This document shows positions 1 through 13,120 of a stretch of DNA of 64,000 nucleotides, in pieces. Within the stretch, counting starts at the first letter, position 1; the number at the start of each line of letters is the position of its first letter. Below the pieces are notes generated by a model that made no database searches, was not told the origin of the DNA, and saw nothing but the letters and a program-made list of their open reading frames with translations. The position numbers and the translations under genes were made by a program. Source of the stretch: Pardosa pseudoannulata (lineage: Eukaryota; Arthropoda; Arachnida; Araneae; Lycosidae); the NCBI GenBank assembly GCA_032207245.1, contig CM063504.1:19489407-19553406 (forward strand). Direction: 5' to 3'.

Positions 1-209
1 TGATTTTGAGGAAATTTTGTGTATGTAATTAAGTTGATTCGAGAATGGTTTAGATTCACAATTTGATCCGATAGAAAATGTTTTTTTTTTATTAAAAATC
101 CAGAATTGCGCGCTTATTGAGATTATTATAATGCCGCTTGAAACCTTTCACTGCCAACGTATCTGTGACGCAGGGGTCGGCACAACGGGCTTCAATACGA
201 GAAATTAGC
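1..209 (+). repeat. Dispersed tRNA-linked repeat, copy 1 (truncated at window edge)
   Basis: This segment aligns by eye, base for base over most of its length, with the reverse complement of 27203-27430. Shared landmarks in order are a 'gattttgaggaaattttgtg'-type start, 'gattcgagaatggtt', an A/T-rich stretch around 'aaaaatccagaattg', 'cactgccaacgtatctg', and a degenerate tRNA-like part beginning near 166. The tRNA-like part is much decayed here. The true 5' part lies beyond the window edge. A non-autonomous element with a tRNA-like segment is the simplest reading; the superfamily is not certain. Confidence 0.6.
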
Positions 210-1682
210 GTCAAGGTAGAAAGAGAGAGAAAGAGATTGTTCAGAAGTCATTCTGTTTAAAAAGTATGAAAAAATAAATCAAGAAACTGCTTTTCAGCAG
301 CCTTCTCCTTACAGTAAACTAGAAGAAAGTCCTTTGGTGTTATCAGACCCAGGAAATTGCCAACTTGTGAGCGTGTTATTGTTTACAGTAACTGATTATC
401 TAATTTTCATATGACTGCAGCAGAGCAGTTTTTACGATAAATATATATTTAACAGCACCCGTGATGTATAGAGATTAACTTTATAGTCTTTTATGAACTA
501 GTCTGGGGTTCCAATGAGATGTAGAGGCTGTCACCTACCCATAAAGATTACTGTACGCATGTTTTGCATGTGTAAGGATTGCTGTATTTAATTTGAGATA
601 TGATCCAAACGGGGGGGGGGGCATCCCTCACCCATGGAAAGTTTCTCGCTCTGCAAAAGTCCATCGAACCTTCATGGATGTACGCTTTTACGTTTCAGAT
701 GAAGGTATCGATGATATGCGCTACGTAGTGATTGTCTTGGATAGAAAACCAAATGACGCTCTCATATTACATCACCGTAAGAAAGTTTACATCAGAACAC
801 TTCTCGACAAGCCACTAATGCCACTTTGTGACATTTCAAATGACGCAGTGTAAATGTGACTTTTATGTGACATTTCATTTCCGCACATGGTTTCTAACCT
901 TGCTTAACGACTTTTTCGCTTGTCCGTAATGCTTATAAAAAAGACCTACACAATGAAACTTAAGGCTAAATCCCTGTTTCATCTCTCCTTGAGATCTTGA
1001 CCTTAATAATTTTTATCCCAGTTAATGAAGATAACATTTCTAAACACACTTTAGCCCTTTTAAAGGAAGAGAGAGAGATCTTGTTATGTAACGTTTTCTC
1101 TTTTACCCCCAATCATTTTCCTCGCGACTTCCGTCGTGAGGGCGTAAAAGACCGTATTTCATTATGAAAGAAGAGATCATTTGCAATCTCCGCTCTTAGT
1201 TTTCTTTGATATCATCGCAAAGAATTTCACGCTAATCTGAGCATACACAAAACGCATCCGAACTTCCCATTCCACAAACATTTGTATTTCAGCTTCGACA
1301 GCTCCCCAGACACATCCATTCGCCGTGCTGACAAACGCACATACACATGACTCTGGTATATGCAGAGTGTCTTTAGTTTCCCTCGCCGTGAGAGCTTTCA
1401 TGGAATTTGTCCAAGAAAAGGAAGGGATATTTGGTTTTAATGGCTCTGAGAATCATTAACTTGCATCATTGATGGAAAGAGATGAAGAAATAAAGTGAAG
1501 CACTTTCTTTCAACTTTGTTTCATTTCTCTTAGATATTCGTTTTACTCCCTGGTATACTCACTTGATTTTCCTATACTTATTTTCTTTTGATTGCACCAA
1601 TGCAAAAGAGAACAACCCGTAAAACTTTTTAATATATCATACAGTATGAATGTAAAAACATTTATTCTATGTACGACTTACT
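210..1682. other. Intergenic, no recognised gene
   Basis: Unique-looking AT-rich DNA. It contains a GA-rich run near 220-236, a G-run near 610-620 and a GA-rich patch near 1066-1080. Short open frames at 593-853 (+) and 1177-1401 (-) resemble no family I know and lack convincing splice context. I see nothing else. Confidence 0.5.
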
Positions 1683-1744
1683 TGTTTGGCGCAGTTTGTC
1701 CCAAGAGGAATTAGCGCCAATGAATTTCAAACAACCAACCAACC
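1683..1744 (+). repeat. Short SINE-tail-like fragment ending in (CCAA)n
   Basis: A short GC-richer block (starting 'tgtttggcgcagtttgtccc') ends in 'aaacaaccaaccaaccat'. The terminal (AACC)n resembles the (CCAAA)n tail of the tRNA-SINEs elsewhere in this window. It is probably a severely 5'-truncated retroposon. No target duplication was found, so the call rests on the tail alone. Confidence 0.3.
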
Positions 1745-4142
1745 ATCTATATACGATTTGATGTATCACAAAGAAAATGAAGATTAGAAAAAGTTTTTTA
1801 AGCATATTCTAATATTACCTTTTGTTGCTATTGATCTTTTTCTAGATCATTCGGCTGTTAAGTTTTAAGCTCTATCTTTTTAACATCCATTTACTAACTT
1901 TTAATTTTTCATATTTACAGTCCAATAAGTGTATAAACAAGGTATTGTTATCCTTGATAAGCTCCACATCCGCTCAACATGTTAATGATATATTTACACT
2001 TGAATACGCAGTTGAAGGATCTAGTAATAGGTTCTACATTAGTTTTGTATAATAATAATAATAATAACTCATTGTTTATGCAAATACAAGTTGTCTTGGA
2101 AGAAACTTGTGCTGTAATATAAACTGAGATAATTTTGCAAATTGCTTGTGAGGATTATACACTACTGATTTTTTACATTTTTATTTATTTTAATTTTTAT
2201 GCTTCTCGTTGCCAGATTTGTTACTAATTTTTTACTAGTCTAGCTGCAAATCTTTCAAACTAGATTTTTTTAAACTTTAACTCCCGTATACTGCAAATAT
2301 TTTCTCTCCACAATTGATACTATGCAATCAAAGACAGAAATATTTTCTTTACTTTCTGTTTTGATTGGTAATATACATTTAGATAAAATCGAAACAAATC
2401 CTGCATGTTAAGGAAATATGTATAGTCATAAATGATATTTAATATTTGATTTAGAATGAAAATAATGTAGATATATTGAAGGCTCTATCAGAGTGAATCA
2501 TGAATTACACAAACCTAATTCCGCTTTATAAATTCCCCTTGCAAACGATTTTATTAGGGGACGTTAAGACAACGGTGCCTCAATTCGAAACAAAGTGTTT
2601 CCTGCATTCTCTTCCCTACTTAGCCGGCTACTTCAAAGGCTCCAAATCCCCCTACAGCTTATGGGGTGCATTCACCCCCTCCAGCGTTCTAACTTTTGGT
2701 TGTAAATCAAAAGGGGGAGGCCAGAACTCGAATGTTTCCAAACTATCTGCTGTGCAATCAGTAGTCGGAATCGCTTTGTAATCAGAAACACGGCCCATGG
2801 GCGACAAATGAGATAGTAGATTAGGCCATTAGCCTTTCATAAAAGCGACAATGTGTCTATGGATTTTTCCGGCAATTTTTTTCTTCGAATGTTCGGTTGA
2901 TAAATTATGGTCAATGTTGTCCAGTTGTTGATTTGTTTACTTTCTGGAGTAACAGGAAGGAAGTGTGTACCCTTAGTAAAGGATCTATGCCTGAGAAAAA
3001 TTAGCCAGTCTCCTTTCATTCTAAGTATTTACTCTATGAATTTTAAAAATTAGTATGGAAATTCTGATTTTTTTAAGCGAAGGTTACACAATAAAACTTG
3101 TCTATAATAATAATGTACAGACATAGAAAAATATCATAGACAGGTTGATGATATAGAGGACTTGAGCCTTTGAAAGTCAAATACTTTATCTTAGATTGTA
3201 TTTAAAGATCTAATTTAACTTAAAATGTAACTATTTATAACAGGATTTTTAACCTTTACAGATTTTACATTAAGTAGATTTTGTAATGTGATAGTTATCC
3301 AATAGCAGATAGATAGCGAAATTGTGTCGGATTTTGTCTTGAGCAGTTTAGTTTTGTATTAAAATTGTGTTTTTCGATCTTGAGGGCTGATTTTTTAAAT
3401 TTAAGAAGGCTGAAGTTTGTATAGAATTCAGACTATGAAATCACTAAAGAATGTAAAGGATTTTATGGAATGAATGAAAGAAAATATTGTTATAGATAGT
3501 ATCGTCATGAAAAGGTTTCAGTATAATATAAAGTAAAAATTCCATGGCAATAGAATTTACACTTATATATTGTATGTGTATCTAGATTATTTATGATTAA
3601 AAGGAAAAATCATAAAGTACATAAAGATTTGCATGAAAATTGAAGACTTGTTAACACATGTATGCGGGACATGTACTAGTACTTATTCTGACGATTGATA
3701 CTTGAGCACGGGGCATCTACTAGTACGGGTTAGTGTAACAACATGGTTTGTTTGTGGGTACAAAAATAACGGTATATACAGGAAAACGAAGCCGAATGTT
3801 CTTGTCCACTACATAGATTCTGGAAAAAATTAGACAAAAACTAGTTTTTACATTATTAGTTTTATGATAGCTAGTTTCATTTTTTTAATGTAAAAATGTA
3901 TATATATAACATAATTCAAAAAAATTAAAAACTATATACTACTATTTCTATGAAAAAAATGTAGTTGAGGAAAAGGTGTACTTTAAAGACTATTTTTTTT
4001 CCTGGTTTTAATATGTTATACAGTGTAGACTGATATATCCATGCTCGGAAATGGGAGGTTAATATCTTAAAAAAAAAAACGAAAATACTGATCAGTTGAA
4101 AATTGTGATCTTTTAAAATGTACCCTCTTTTCTATTCAAGTA
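1745..4142. other. Intergenic, no recognised gene
   Basis: AT-rich DNA with scattered homopolymers. A slightly more complex block at 2500-2790 holds an open frame of 93 codons (+) whose translation matches no family I recognise. I see no regulatory signal I can defend. Confidence 0.45.
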
Positions 4143-4918
4143 GCAAATATTTCATTAATAACATTTTCAAGAAAATAATTTTGGTAACATGTGTATTTCA
4201 AATACATTTTTCATTTGAAAGAAACAAGTATGGAAATTTCAAAGACTTACAGTTTTTTTAAATGAGGAGATTGGAGTTAAAAAATTTTAAACTGGTAAAA
4301 GAAATGTAATGTTTTTTTCTTCATCTAAGAGAACAAATAAAACACTGATACATTTATGTAAAACTTGCTGAATAAACAGGCGCTACCAGTATTTCATTAT
4401 TAACAAACAAATATTTCATTAATAACATTTTCAAGAAAATAATTTTGGTAACATATATTTCAGGTACATTTTTCATTTGAAAGAAACAGGTATAGAAATT
4501 TGAAAGACTTGCAGTTTTTTTAAATGAGGAAATTGAAGTTAAGAATTTTAAACTTGTAAAAAAATGTAATTTTTCTTCTTCATCTAAGGGAACATATAAA
4601 ATACTGATACACTGATACATTTATGTAAAACTTGCTGAATAAACAGGCGCTACCAATATTTCATTATTAACAAACAACTATTTCATTAATAACATTTTCA
4701 AGAAAATAATTTTGGTAACATATATTTCAGGTACATTTTTCATTTGAAAGAAACAGGTGTAGAAATTTCAAAGACAGTTTTTTTAATGAGGTAATTAATT
4801 GGAGTTAAGAATTTTAAACTGGTAAAAAATGTAATTTTTCTTCTTCATCTAAGGGAACAAATAAAACAATGATACACTGATACATTTATGTAAAACATGC
4901 TGAATAAGCAGGCGCTAC
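4143..4918 (+). repeat. Tandem repeat, ~267-bp unit, about 2.9 copies
   Basis: Each unit carries the landmarks 'atttcattaataacatttt', 'ataattttggtaacat', 'tttttcatttgaaagaaac', 'aagggaaca' and 'acttgctgaataaacaggcg'. The first landmark occurs near 4149, 4411 and 4680, giving periods of about 262-269 bases. The copies differ by substitutions and small indels, so the array is not recent. The minus-strand open frame at 4354-4620 is a by-product of the unit. Confidence 0.85.
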
Positions 4919-6107
4919 CTGAACAAATATGTTAACGGATACAGAATGAATAGAGAAGATATTAATACCCACTATTTTTTTCACAGTTTCAAAGAATTGT
5001 ACAAAACTTAGAAATCTCCAAAAATCTGTTAAATGTTATAGAAAAGACAAATATTCATGCATAGAAGCATACCCTTTCATTTAAATATATACATAGTTAA
5101 CAACTTCCATAATAATTTATTTTGTATAATAATTTATTGCAGATGAAAAATGGAATTTTAGTTTAAATGAGCTGTTTTCAAACTCCATTGTACCATTAAA
5201 CTAATTTATATTAAAATACCTCCAGGATTAAATTGCCTTAGTTATACTGCATTGACGAAGCTTATATAGTTAATTTGAATTGTTCATTTTTTTTGTTTTA
5301 GTTTCATAATTTTCTTTAGCACGTTACTTCAATTAAGTCTGGACTATTCACGAAAAATCATTAGCTTGGTTAAAATATAATTAAAACAGGTTTAATATCT
5401 TAGGAAAACTAGTCTTTTAAAACAGTACAATTTTTTTAACCTTTGTCAGAGAAGATTTGTAGAGAGGAGGAAGAAGCATTAAGAAAATTTAATTGTTTTG
5501 TCTTGCAAAGCACAATTTTCGTGCTTTCATTCTAATTGGCCGTAGTTAAATGTGATCTGTCTTTCAAAACTACGTTATTTTGGGGAACTAAATGGGTTTC
5601 TCCTATGCCCCTTCTACTTTCCTTGCTCATTTTTCTTTCAAACCATTATCATGGCGCTTAAACGTTATAGACTACAACCCAGTCATTTTAAAAATCGTGC
5701 ACCGACGGAACGCAACTTGTTAAATTTGATTGGGAGGATAGTTTCTTAAAAATCATGAGAAGGAATTTTTAAGTCTCGTGAAGGGTTTTTGCAAAACGGG
5801 ATAAACAGGCATAAACGAAATTTCGGTTCGTTACAATTAAAATCATTTGCCATATTTTAAGGGGTTAATTACCCTTAAATTGGTAGAATCAGCTAAATTG
5901 CATGCAATAGTCTCAAGCACAATATCGTAAGTTTTGATTTATACATAGTTGCGAAATTGTATACATAAGTAAATAATCTTAATATTTGATTAAAAATTGT
6001 TATTAAATGTCCACTTATTAAAAATATATTGATTTGATTAAAGCAAGACTCGTTGTTACAGATTTCATGTTGTAATACGTATTGAGCTCATAATCCTAGG
6101 TTTGATT
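4919..6107. other. Intergenic, no recognised gene
   Basis: AT-rich sequence. The small frame at 5552-5749 (+) is not recognised and sits in a slightly more complex block. No repeat family was identified. Confidence 0.4.
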
Positions 6108-6252
6108 TACCGCACAGTGGTAAATGGTCGCTGCTCTTCAGTACCGGAGTCAGCAGGATTACCACTCCTGGCACGGATATTCGTAGCCATTCTGAATCGG
6201 CTTTAAACAGTAGGTCCCGGTTTCATTAGCCCTCGTGTAGCATTAGCCCTCG
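6108..6252 (+). repeat. tRNA-derived SINE, tail lost
   Basis: The body 'cgtagccattctgaatcggc' through 'taggtcccggtttcattagc' matches the SINE copies at 28777-28950 and 62239-62414. A decayed tRNA-like head precedes it. The last segment 'cattagccctcg' is duplicated in tandem, and the (CCAAA)n tail is missing. Confidence 0.65.
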
Positions 6253-6383
6253 TAAGAAATTTAGAACAAATGCGAATTTTAAACATTTACATTTTCACAA
6301 ATATTCATGATTTTCACTACTTTTGCTTCGCCCCCCAGCCTTCGGTCTAGGTTTTAATTGCTGACGTCACTTTCCTTTTTAAA

Positions 6384-6460
6384 AACATTTTTGTGGGCTA
6401 TTTTAATTCCGCATAATGTGTCATACATTATGCGGAATTAAAATAGTCCGCAAAAATGTT
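6384..6460. repeat. Long inverted repeat, 36-nt arms and 5-nt loop
   Basis: The left arm is 6384-6419 and the right arm 6425-6460. Reverse complementing the right arm reproduces the left arm at 34 of 36 positions. The centre is 'ccgcataatgtgtcatacat'. The structure would fold into a stable hairpin or cruciform. It could be a palindromic MITE or a foldback element; no clear target duplication was seen. Confidence 0.85.
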
Positions 6461-6624
6461 ATGTAATTGTAAAAATGTATGAAATTTTCCAAATAACACC
6501 TAATAAATACACTTTCATAATTTTTATTTATTCATTTTTGACACAAACTCTATTGCAGCTTAAATAAAAAAAGCTAAGTATATTGTTTCGCTCACTGTTT
6601 TCCCGTATATCCAACTATTTGGTC

Positions 6625-6738
6625 TCACAGTGGCAAGGATGTTCGTAGCCGTTCGAAATCGGCTTTAAGTTGTAGGTCCCGGTCTTATTAGCCCTTGTGT
6701 TGCAAAAAGTAGACCGTAGCACTCCAAACCAAACCAAA
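6625..6738 (+). mobile_element. 5'-truncated tRNA-SINE with 14-bp target-site duplication
   Basis: The SINE body ends in 'aaaccaaaccaaacc'. It is flanked by perfect direct repeats 'ccaactatttggtc' at 6611-6624 and 6739-6752. The other tandem units carry the intact sequence, confirming the insertion. The tRNA head is absent: it starts at 'tcacagtggcaagg', just after the expected B box. Tail repeats plus a target duplication indicate LINE-driven retroposition (family knowledge). Confidence 0.92.
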
Positions 6739-7892
6739 CCAACTATTTGGTCAGTGCCGGCCGATAAAGTAGCCAAGCACCGCTTTTTCTTTTGATTTGA
6801 TTTACAATTATTTACAAACAGATATAAACAGAAAACCTAATTTTTTTAAAAAATAAAACATAGCTTAAGTTACCCTGGGACAGAGTAGCTTTCTATTAGT
6901 TAAAGAATATTACTAATAGTAATCTTTTTAATTCCTACTTATAATTACTAATAATAACATTTTACTAATATAAATGTTTTCTATTAGTAAAAGAATATTA
7001 CCTATAGCTACTTAGCTTAATAGAAAAGCTAAGTATATGATTTCGCTCTCTTTATGTTAGATCTACGTATGACTAATATTATTCTAGGACATTGTTTCCA
7101 CGCATATCCAACTATTTGGTCAGTGCAGACCAATAAAGCAGCCCAGCACAGCTTTTTCTTTTGATTTGATTTGCAAATATTTACAAACAGATATGAACTG
7201 AAAACCTAATTTTTAAAAAAATAAAGCATAGCTTATGTTACCCTGGGCTAGCGTAACTTTCTATTAGTAAAAGAATGTTACTAATAGTAATCTTTTTAAT
7301 TACTAATTATAATTACTAATAATAACATTTTACTAATAGAAATGTTTTCTATTAGTAAAAGAATATTACCTATAGATACTTAGCATAAATAAAAAAGCTA
7401 AGTATATCGTTTCGCTCTCTGTTTTCACGCATATCCAACTATTTAGTCAGTGCAGGTCGATAAAGCAGCCAAGCACAGCATCTTCTTTTGATTTGATTTG
7501 CAAATATTTACAGATATAAACTGAAAACCAAATTTTTTAAAAAATAAAACATAGCTTATGTTACCCTGGGATAGTGTAGCTTTCTATTAAAAGAATATTA
7601 CTAATAGTAATCTTTTTAATTACTAATTATAATTACTAATAATAAAATTTTACTAATAGAAATGTTTTCTATTAGTAAAAGAACATTACCTATAGATACT
7701 TTGCTTAGATATAAAAGCTAAGTATATCGTTTCGCTCACTTTATGTTAGATCTAAGTAAGACTAATATTATTCTAGGACATTGTTTTCACTTATATCCAA
7801 CTATTTGTTCAGTGCACGCCGAAAAGCAACCAAGCAGCCGCTTTTTCTTTCGATTTGATTTACTGATATTTGCAAAAAAATATAAACTGAAA

Positions 7893-8042
7893 CAATAGCG
7901 TAAGCAGAATTTTTTCAAGGGGGGTTCATAATTCTAAAAATTAATAGCCCGCATAATTTCTACTAAAATTTTTATTTTTCCATTTTGTCTGAACTCAAGA
8001 GGGGGGTGTTAAACCCCTGACCCCCTCTTGCGTATGCTCCTG
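7893..8042 (+). mobile_element. hAT-like MITE, ~150 bp (copy 1)
   Basis: This is the reverse complement of the 149-bp element at 37192-37340, shared through 'ttcataattctaaaaa', 'ttctactaaaatttttattt' and 'ccattttgtct'. Terminal inverted repeats are CAATAGCGTAAGCAG and its partner ending CTTGCGTATGCTCCTG. The flanks 'aactgaaa' and 'aacttaag' look like a decayed 8-bp duplication of the 'aactgaaa' found in sister tandem units. It is non-coding. Confidence 0.8.
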
Positions 8043-8178
8043 AACTTAAGCATAGACAATGTTACCCTGGGATAGTGTAGCTTTCTATTAGTAAAAGAAT
8101 ATTTAGAATCGATTCAGTAGTTCGGGCGATTATTTACTACATACAAATTTTACCTTTCCGTAACATATACCTATTTAA

Positions 8179-9451
<1,273 letters not shown>

Positions 9452-9455
9452 ATAA

Positions 9456-11210
9456 GCTATATCATAACCTTTCAGTTATTTGTATATATTCTATTCTGTT
9501 TCTCCTCATTTTTGTGACATTCATAAATTCCTTGAATTCTAAGATAATCTAAAATTTTCCCACACAGCGTACTTTTAATAAATATTTTAATTTAGATTAA
9601 AACTCATATGATTTAATGTATAAATCATAATAATTCAATGTATAAATTCAATAAGAACGCCAAATGGCGCTCAAATATTAAATGTAATTACAGAATGCAG
9701 CACATAGAAGACAGATTGTAATTCGTAACAAACAGAAAAATTAATTCATTATCGATTACTTCAACTTTTCTCCTTAAGATAATTTTAGAATTCATTAATT
9801 TTTGCTTATTGTTAAACTTAAACATTTAAACAGTGTATTTACATTTTTTATTCTTTAATAATTATCTTGTCTCTAAACTATTTAATAAAGAACGTAAACC
9901 TCCTGTAATAAAATAAAGATCTAATACTTCATTAAAATTTCATTTGATTTTATAATCATCATTGTTTTTAGCACGTTTAAATTGAACATTCATTTCAATT
10001 CTATTTTATTTGTACAAGCAAAATTCTATACATCCCGTTGGGCTTATTTCAGAAAGCATTTAATAATTCATTACTCGAACACAAATATCTTAATTATTCA
10101 AACACGATTAAACTGGGATTACTCTATTAGGAAGATTTTTAAATTCATATGATAATGTAGCGTTTCTGTATAGAAATGAATACAAAGAAAAATGAATATT
10201 TCACGAAATGGGAAAGTTTAAAAATAATTCTGAAGGGAACAATACGATACAAACTAAAAAAAAAAGTGCTTCAAGTAATTAAAAATAGAAAATATGAAAT
10301 ATTTAACTTTTTTATTTTTCATGAATGTTTGTAGACTATAAAAGGAAAATGTTAGAACTAATTGCTCAAACAAATGGGAAAAAATGTTGAAATGAAAAAA
10401 TTCTTTTTTCAGAAAGTTTGATTAGCTAAAAATGTATATTTGGTTTTTCTTTATAACTCAGAGATTCCATGTTATGCTACCACTCATTTAATGACTTTTT
10501 TTTTTCGATTAAAATCCCATTTTTATGTTTACAAGCAAATTAACAAGAACAATACTTTTCAGTCCCATTCAAGCCGATGTTTTAATAAAGCTTCTTTTGT
10601 CCTTTGAAAAGAGAGGACAAAAAATTGTATCTGAAATACACTAACACATTTTTCAACGGTTTGATTTTACTGTTACATCTGCTCTGCATTTATGATTACA
10701 TGGGATAATTAATTCCCGAGTAAGCAAGCAAAACACGGAGGGGTTCATCCCTATAATTAAAAAAATTGTTCCTGAAAAAAAATGAGTGGTGGAAAGTTGC
10801 TTGCTGTAAACGTAGGATAGTATGTTGTTTATCGAACAAAATGTAGTTCTCAATAAGGATTTATTTATAGGGGGTGGGGAAGAGTACGTACTGTAACGGC
10901 GTGATTTAGCGGTGTATCGTCATCAAAGAACTTTGCTTTGAGAGGTGGACTTGTGTGAATACAAAAGGATTGTTTTCCCCGGCACCACGATATCTACACT
11001 GTTGTGCCCTATAGTAGAGGAACAATATACCAGGCAACACGGCACCTTTACTGACAGCCTAAAATATGATAGCTGGAACGACAAAGAATTTGCTGCTACT
11101 CAGATGTTTTTTGTATGGACTAATGGAGAAGGACAGCATACTTTGCACTGAGGCAAGTGAGCTATTTTTCCTGGGCATTCAGATCATCTGAAGGTACGGT
11201 TTATTAAGTG

Positions 11211-11216
<6 letters not shown>
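9456..11216. other. Intergenic, no recognised gene
   Basis: AT-rich DNA. A small palindrome 'cgccaaatggcg' lies near 9659. The frames at 10653-10853 (-) and 10945-11151 (+) match no family I know. The block around 10870-11200 is more complex than its surroundings but unexplained. Confidence 0.4.

Positions 11217-11262
<46 letters not shown>
11217..11262. repeat. Poly-T run, ~45 bases
   Basis: An uninterrupted T run. It could mark the 3' end of a minus-strand retroposed copy lying above 11263, but no cDNA-like sequence was recognised there, so it is recorded only as a homopolymer. Confidence 0.9.
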
Positions 11263-11264
<2 letters not shown>

Positions 11265-11829
11265 GAAATATAAAAGAGTATTTTATCAATATAGTGAAAT
11301 GTTTTTTTTTAAATTAATTCTTAGTATTTTTTTTGATAATTCAATGTTGTTTGTTTTAAAGAAACGAATTTTATCAGAACAGTCCAAATTTTATTCATTT
11401 GTCTTACAGACAGTATGTTTATTATGAACACCATATCCCTTGGTTTTGTTTTAAGATTGAAGATGTTTTTCGTTGATTTCAGTTCTTAATTAAATTTTTC
11501 ACTGAGAACGAAACTGTGCTTATTGTGCCACTGCAGTGAAATTTCGAGAATAGACTTGTTTGTTCATCTAAGCACAACCGCATGTGGGCTACGCTGAACA
11601 TATAAGTTTTTCGTAGAAAATTGTTTTTCTATATGATACTACAGCATGATTTTTTTCAGTGCTATAGAATTCTTTATATTTATATTTTTTATAGTTATAT
11701 ATATAATAGTTTAATATTTTATTTATTTATAATAAATTTATATTTATAATAAATATTTATGAAAAATAAATTTATATTTTTTATTGCAATCCATACGTTC
11801 AGTACACCTGGATGAAATGCATGCATTTC

Positions 11830-11944
11830 AAGATTTGTGTACATTTCTATTTTTCATGATAAAAGCTGAAGGACTATTTTCAACCATGAAAAGAGTAAAA
11901 ACATTTCTTCGCAATCGTATGACAAATTTAGCATAGAAGCAAAA
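11830..11944 (+). repeat. hAT-relic dispersed repeat, copy 1, left part
   Basis: This aligns with 31785-31900: a 'gatttgtgta' equivalent, then the conserved 'ttttcaacc.tgaaaagagt' core. The matching right part resumes at about 12826, so the copy is interrupted by roughly 880 bases. Confidence 0.55.
11868..11936 (+). pseudogene. hAT transposase C-terminal fragment (relic)
   Basis: The frame reads EGLFSTMKRVKTFLRNRMTN, then a stop. The FSTxxRVKTxLRxxM pattern is characteristic of the hAT dimerisation region in the ZBED5/ZMYM1-like group, where it follows an (E/S)RxFS motif (family knowledge). Only about 22 codons remain and no upstream catalytic sequence is visible, so it is a dead fragment. 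Confidence 0.6.
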
Positions 11945-12244
11945 CTATAAATACAGATGAAAATTTGAAAGACCTGGCCTCAAAAGCTAGAAAGATTAAT
12001 TGAATACTGTGAAGACTTTAATGTTCTTGAATGAGAAGTAGTGTGAAGAAGAATCACAGTCACAATAGAATTGGAAATCCCTTTTATTTTTTCTGGAGTA
12101 AATAAGGGGTATATACAATATATACAAAGGGATTCTAATTCTCCCAAAGCAAGTCGAAATGTAGAGGATTTTAGCTGACACTGAATTACCACGGCGATCA
12201 CTGTCGAAAAAAAAATTGGTTAAATAATCTCACAAATGGGGTCG

Positions 12245-12740
12245 CCTTTCCAGGGTGCAATGCAAACCCAATCTATCCCCCGTCCGAGACCCTGCCGTTC
12301 CCTATGTGAGCGGAGTCTCTCGAACGCAATCACTAAAAAGCTGGCTCCGGGCAAAAGTCGCGGAAGCCGCCACGTGGTCAAAGCACCTCCGTAAAAAAAA
12401 TGTCGAAAAGCCCCGAGTCGAAAAATTCGAGGCTTATTATACCTGGGAGTCAGTTACTGTCCCGCCAACCGTTTTTTTGTCAGTTACGATTCCAGTTACC
12501 ACAGAACTCCAGCTAAGGTTACAGCTAGTTTTTTTTTATCTGAATTCCCATTCGCTGGCTGTCCCGGTTCTGGAAGCTCGATGCAATCCTCTGGACTAAT
12601 TACCGAAACCGATCAGGGCGGTGACGCCTATTCAACCGAACTATCAACATCCCAGACACGGCGTCGCCACATTATTGTCGATGGGTCGAAACAGGAGGCT
12701 CCCAATCACCTGATTTCGTCACGTTAGTTCTGGACAAAGG
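12245..12740. other. GC-richer island inside a ~880-bp insertion
   Basis: A block clearly richer in G+C than its surroundings, containing C-runs and CpG. It carries an open frame of 114 codons (12255-12599, +) whose translation matches nothing I recognise. The insertion splits the hAT relic (left part ends near 11944, right part resumes near 12826). It may be another mobile element or a retroposed fragment; no ends were found. Confidence 0.35.
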
Positions 12741-12825
12741 GGGTCTTCACACTACTAAAAAACGGTAGTTTGTATATTACTGATAAAACAATACTGTTTT
12801 GGAATTTCGTTGTCATACAATGTAG

Positions 12826-13120
12826 GAAGTTTGTAAAAGAAAACTAAAATGATATGTCCTGATTTCTCCCCCAATGTATTTTTTAAACATTTCTAGTAAT
12901 TCATAAAATGTGTTTAAATTCGTCTGGTAAATACTGGAACGTTAATTAAATATGCTCCAATATTTACCATGCAAATTTAAACTGGTTAATACTTAAAGCT
13001 TAGGTTAAAAGGCACGATGTGGTTGTATACATTTCAAGATAGAATGAAATTACGTACAGCGTTGCTGATCCATTTTATGATGTATTTATGCATGAACGCA
13101 ACACTATGGATGGATGTACA
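12826..13120 (+). repeat. hAT-relic dispersed repeat, copy 1, right part
   Basis: This aligns by eye with 31905-32170: 'tttgtaaaagaaaa', then 'aaatactggaacgt-aattaaatatg..ccaatattt' and 'cagcgttgctgatccatttt', ending 'atgtatttatgcatg'. Divergence is substantial, so it is an old copy. Confidence 0.6.

Larger units (their letters stand above)
6570..8103 (+). repeat. Tandem array, ~320-370-bp unit, four copies, dimeric structure
   Basis: The landmark 'aagctaagtatat' followed by 'tttcgctc' occurs at 6571, 7026, 7395 and 7715. Each copy continues with 'tatccaactattt', 'tttgatttgattt', 'ttaccctggg' and a palindromic A/T block built from 'ttactaatagtaatc'. Copies 2 and 4 carry an extra ~48 bases ('tgttagatcta' through 'ctaggacattgttt') that copies 1 and 3 lack, indicating duplication of a two-unit block. 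Copy 1 contains a SINE insertion and copy 4 a MITE insertion. Confidence 0.85.

Noticed and set aside
11217..11262. Poly-T as evidence of a processed pseudogene
   Set aside because: No cDNA-like or coding sequence was recognised on the expected side and no target duplication was found.
12255..12599. 114-codon frame as a gene
   Set aside because: No recognisable domain, no promoter or splice context, and it lies in an inserted block. Kept only as an unexplained island.
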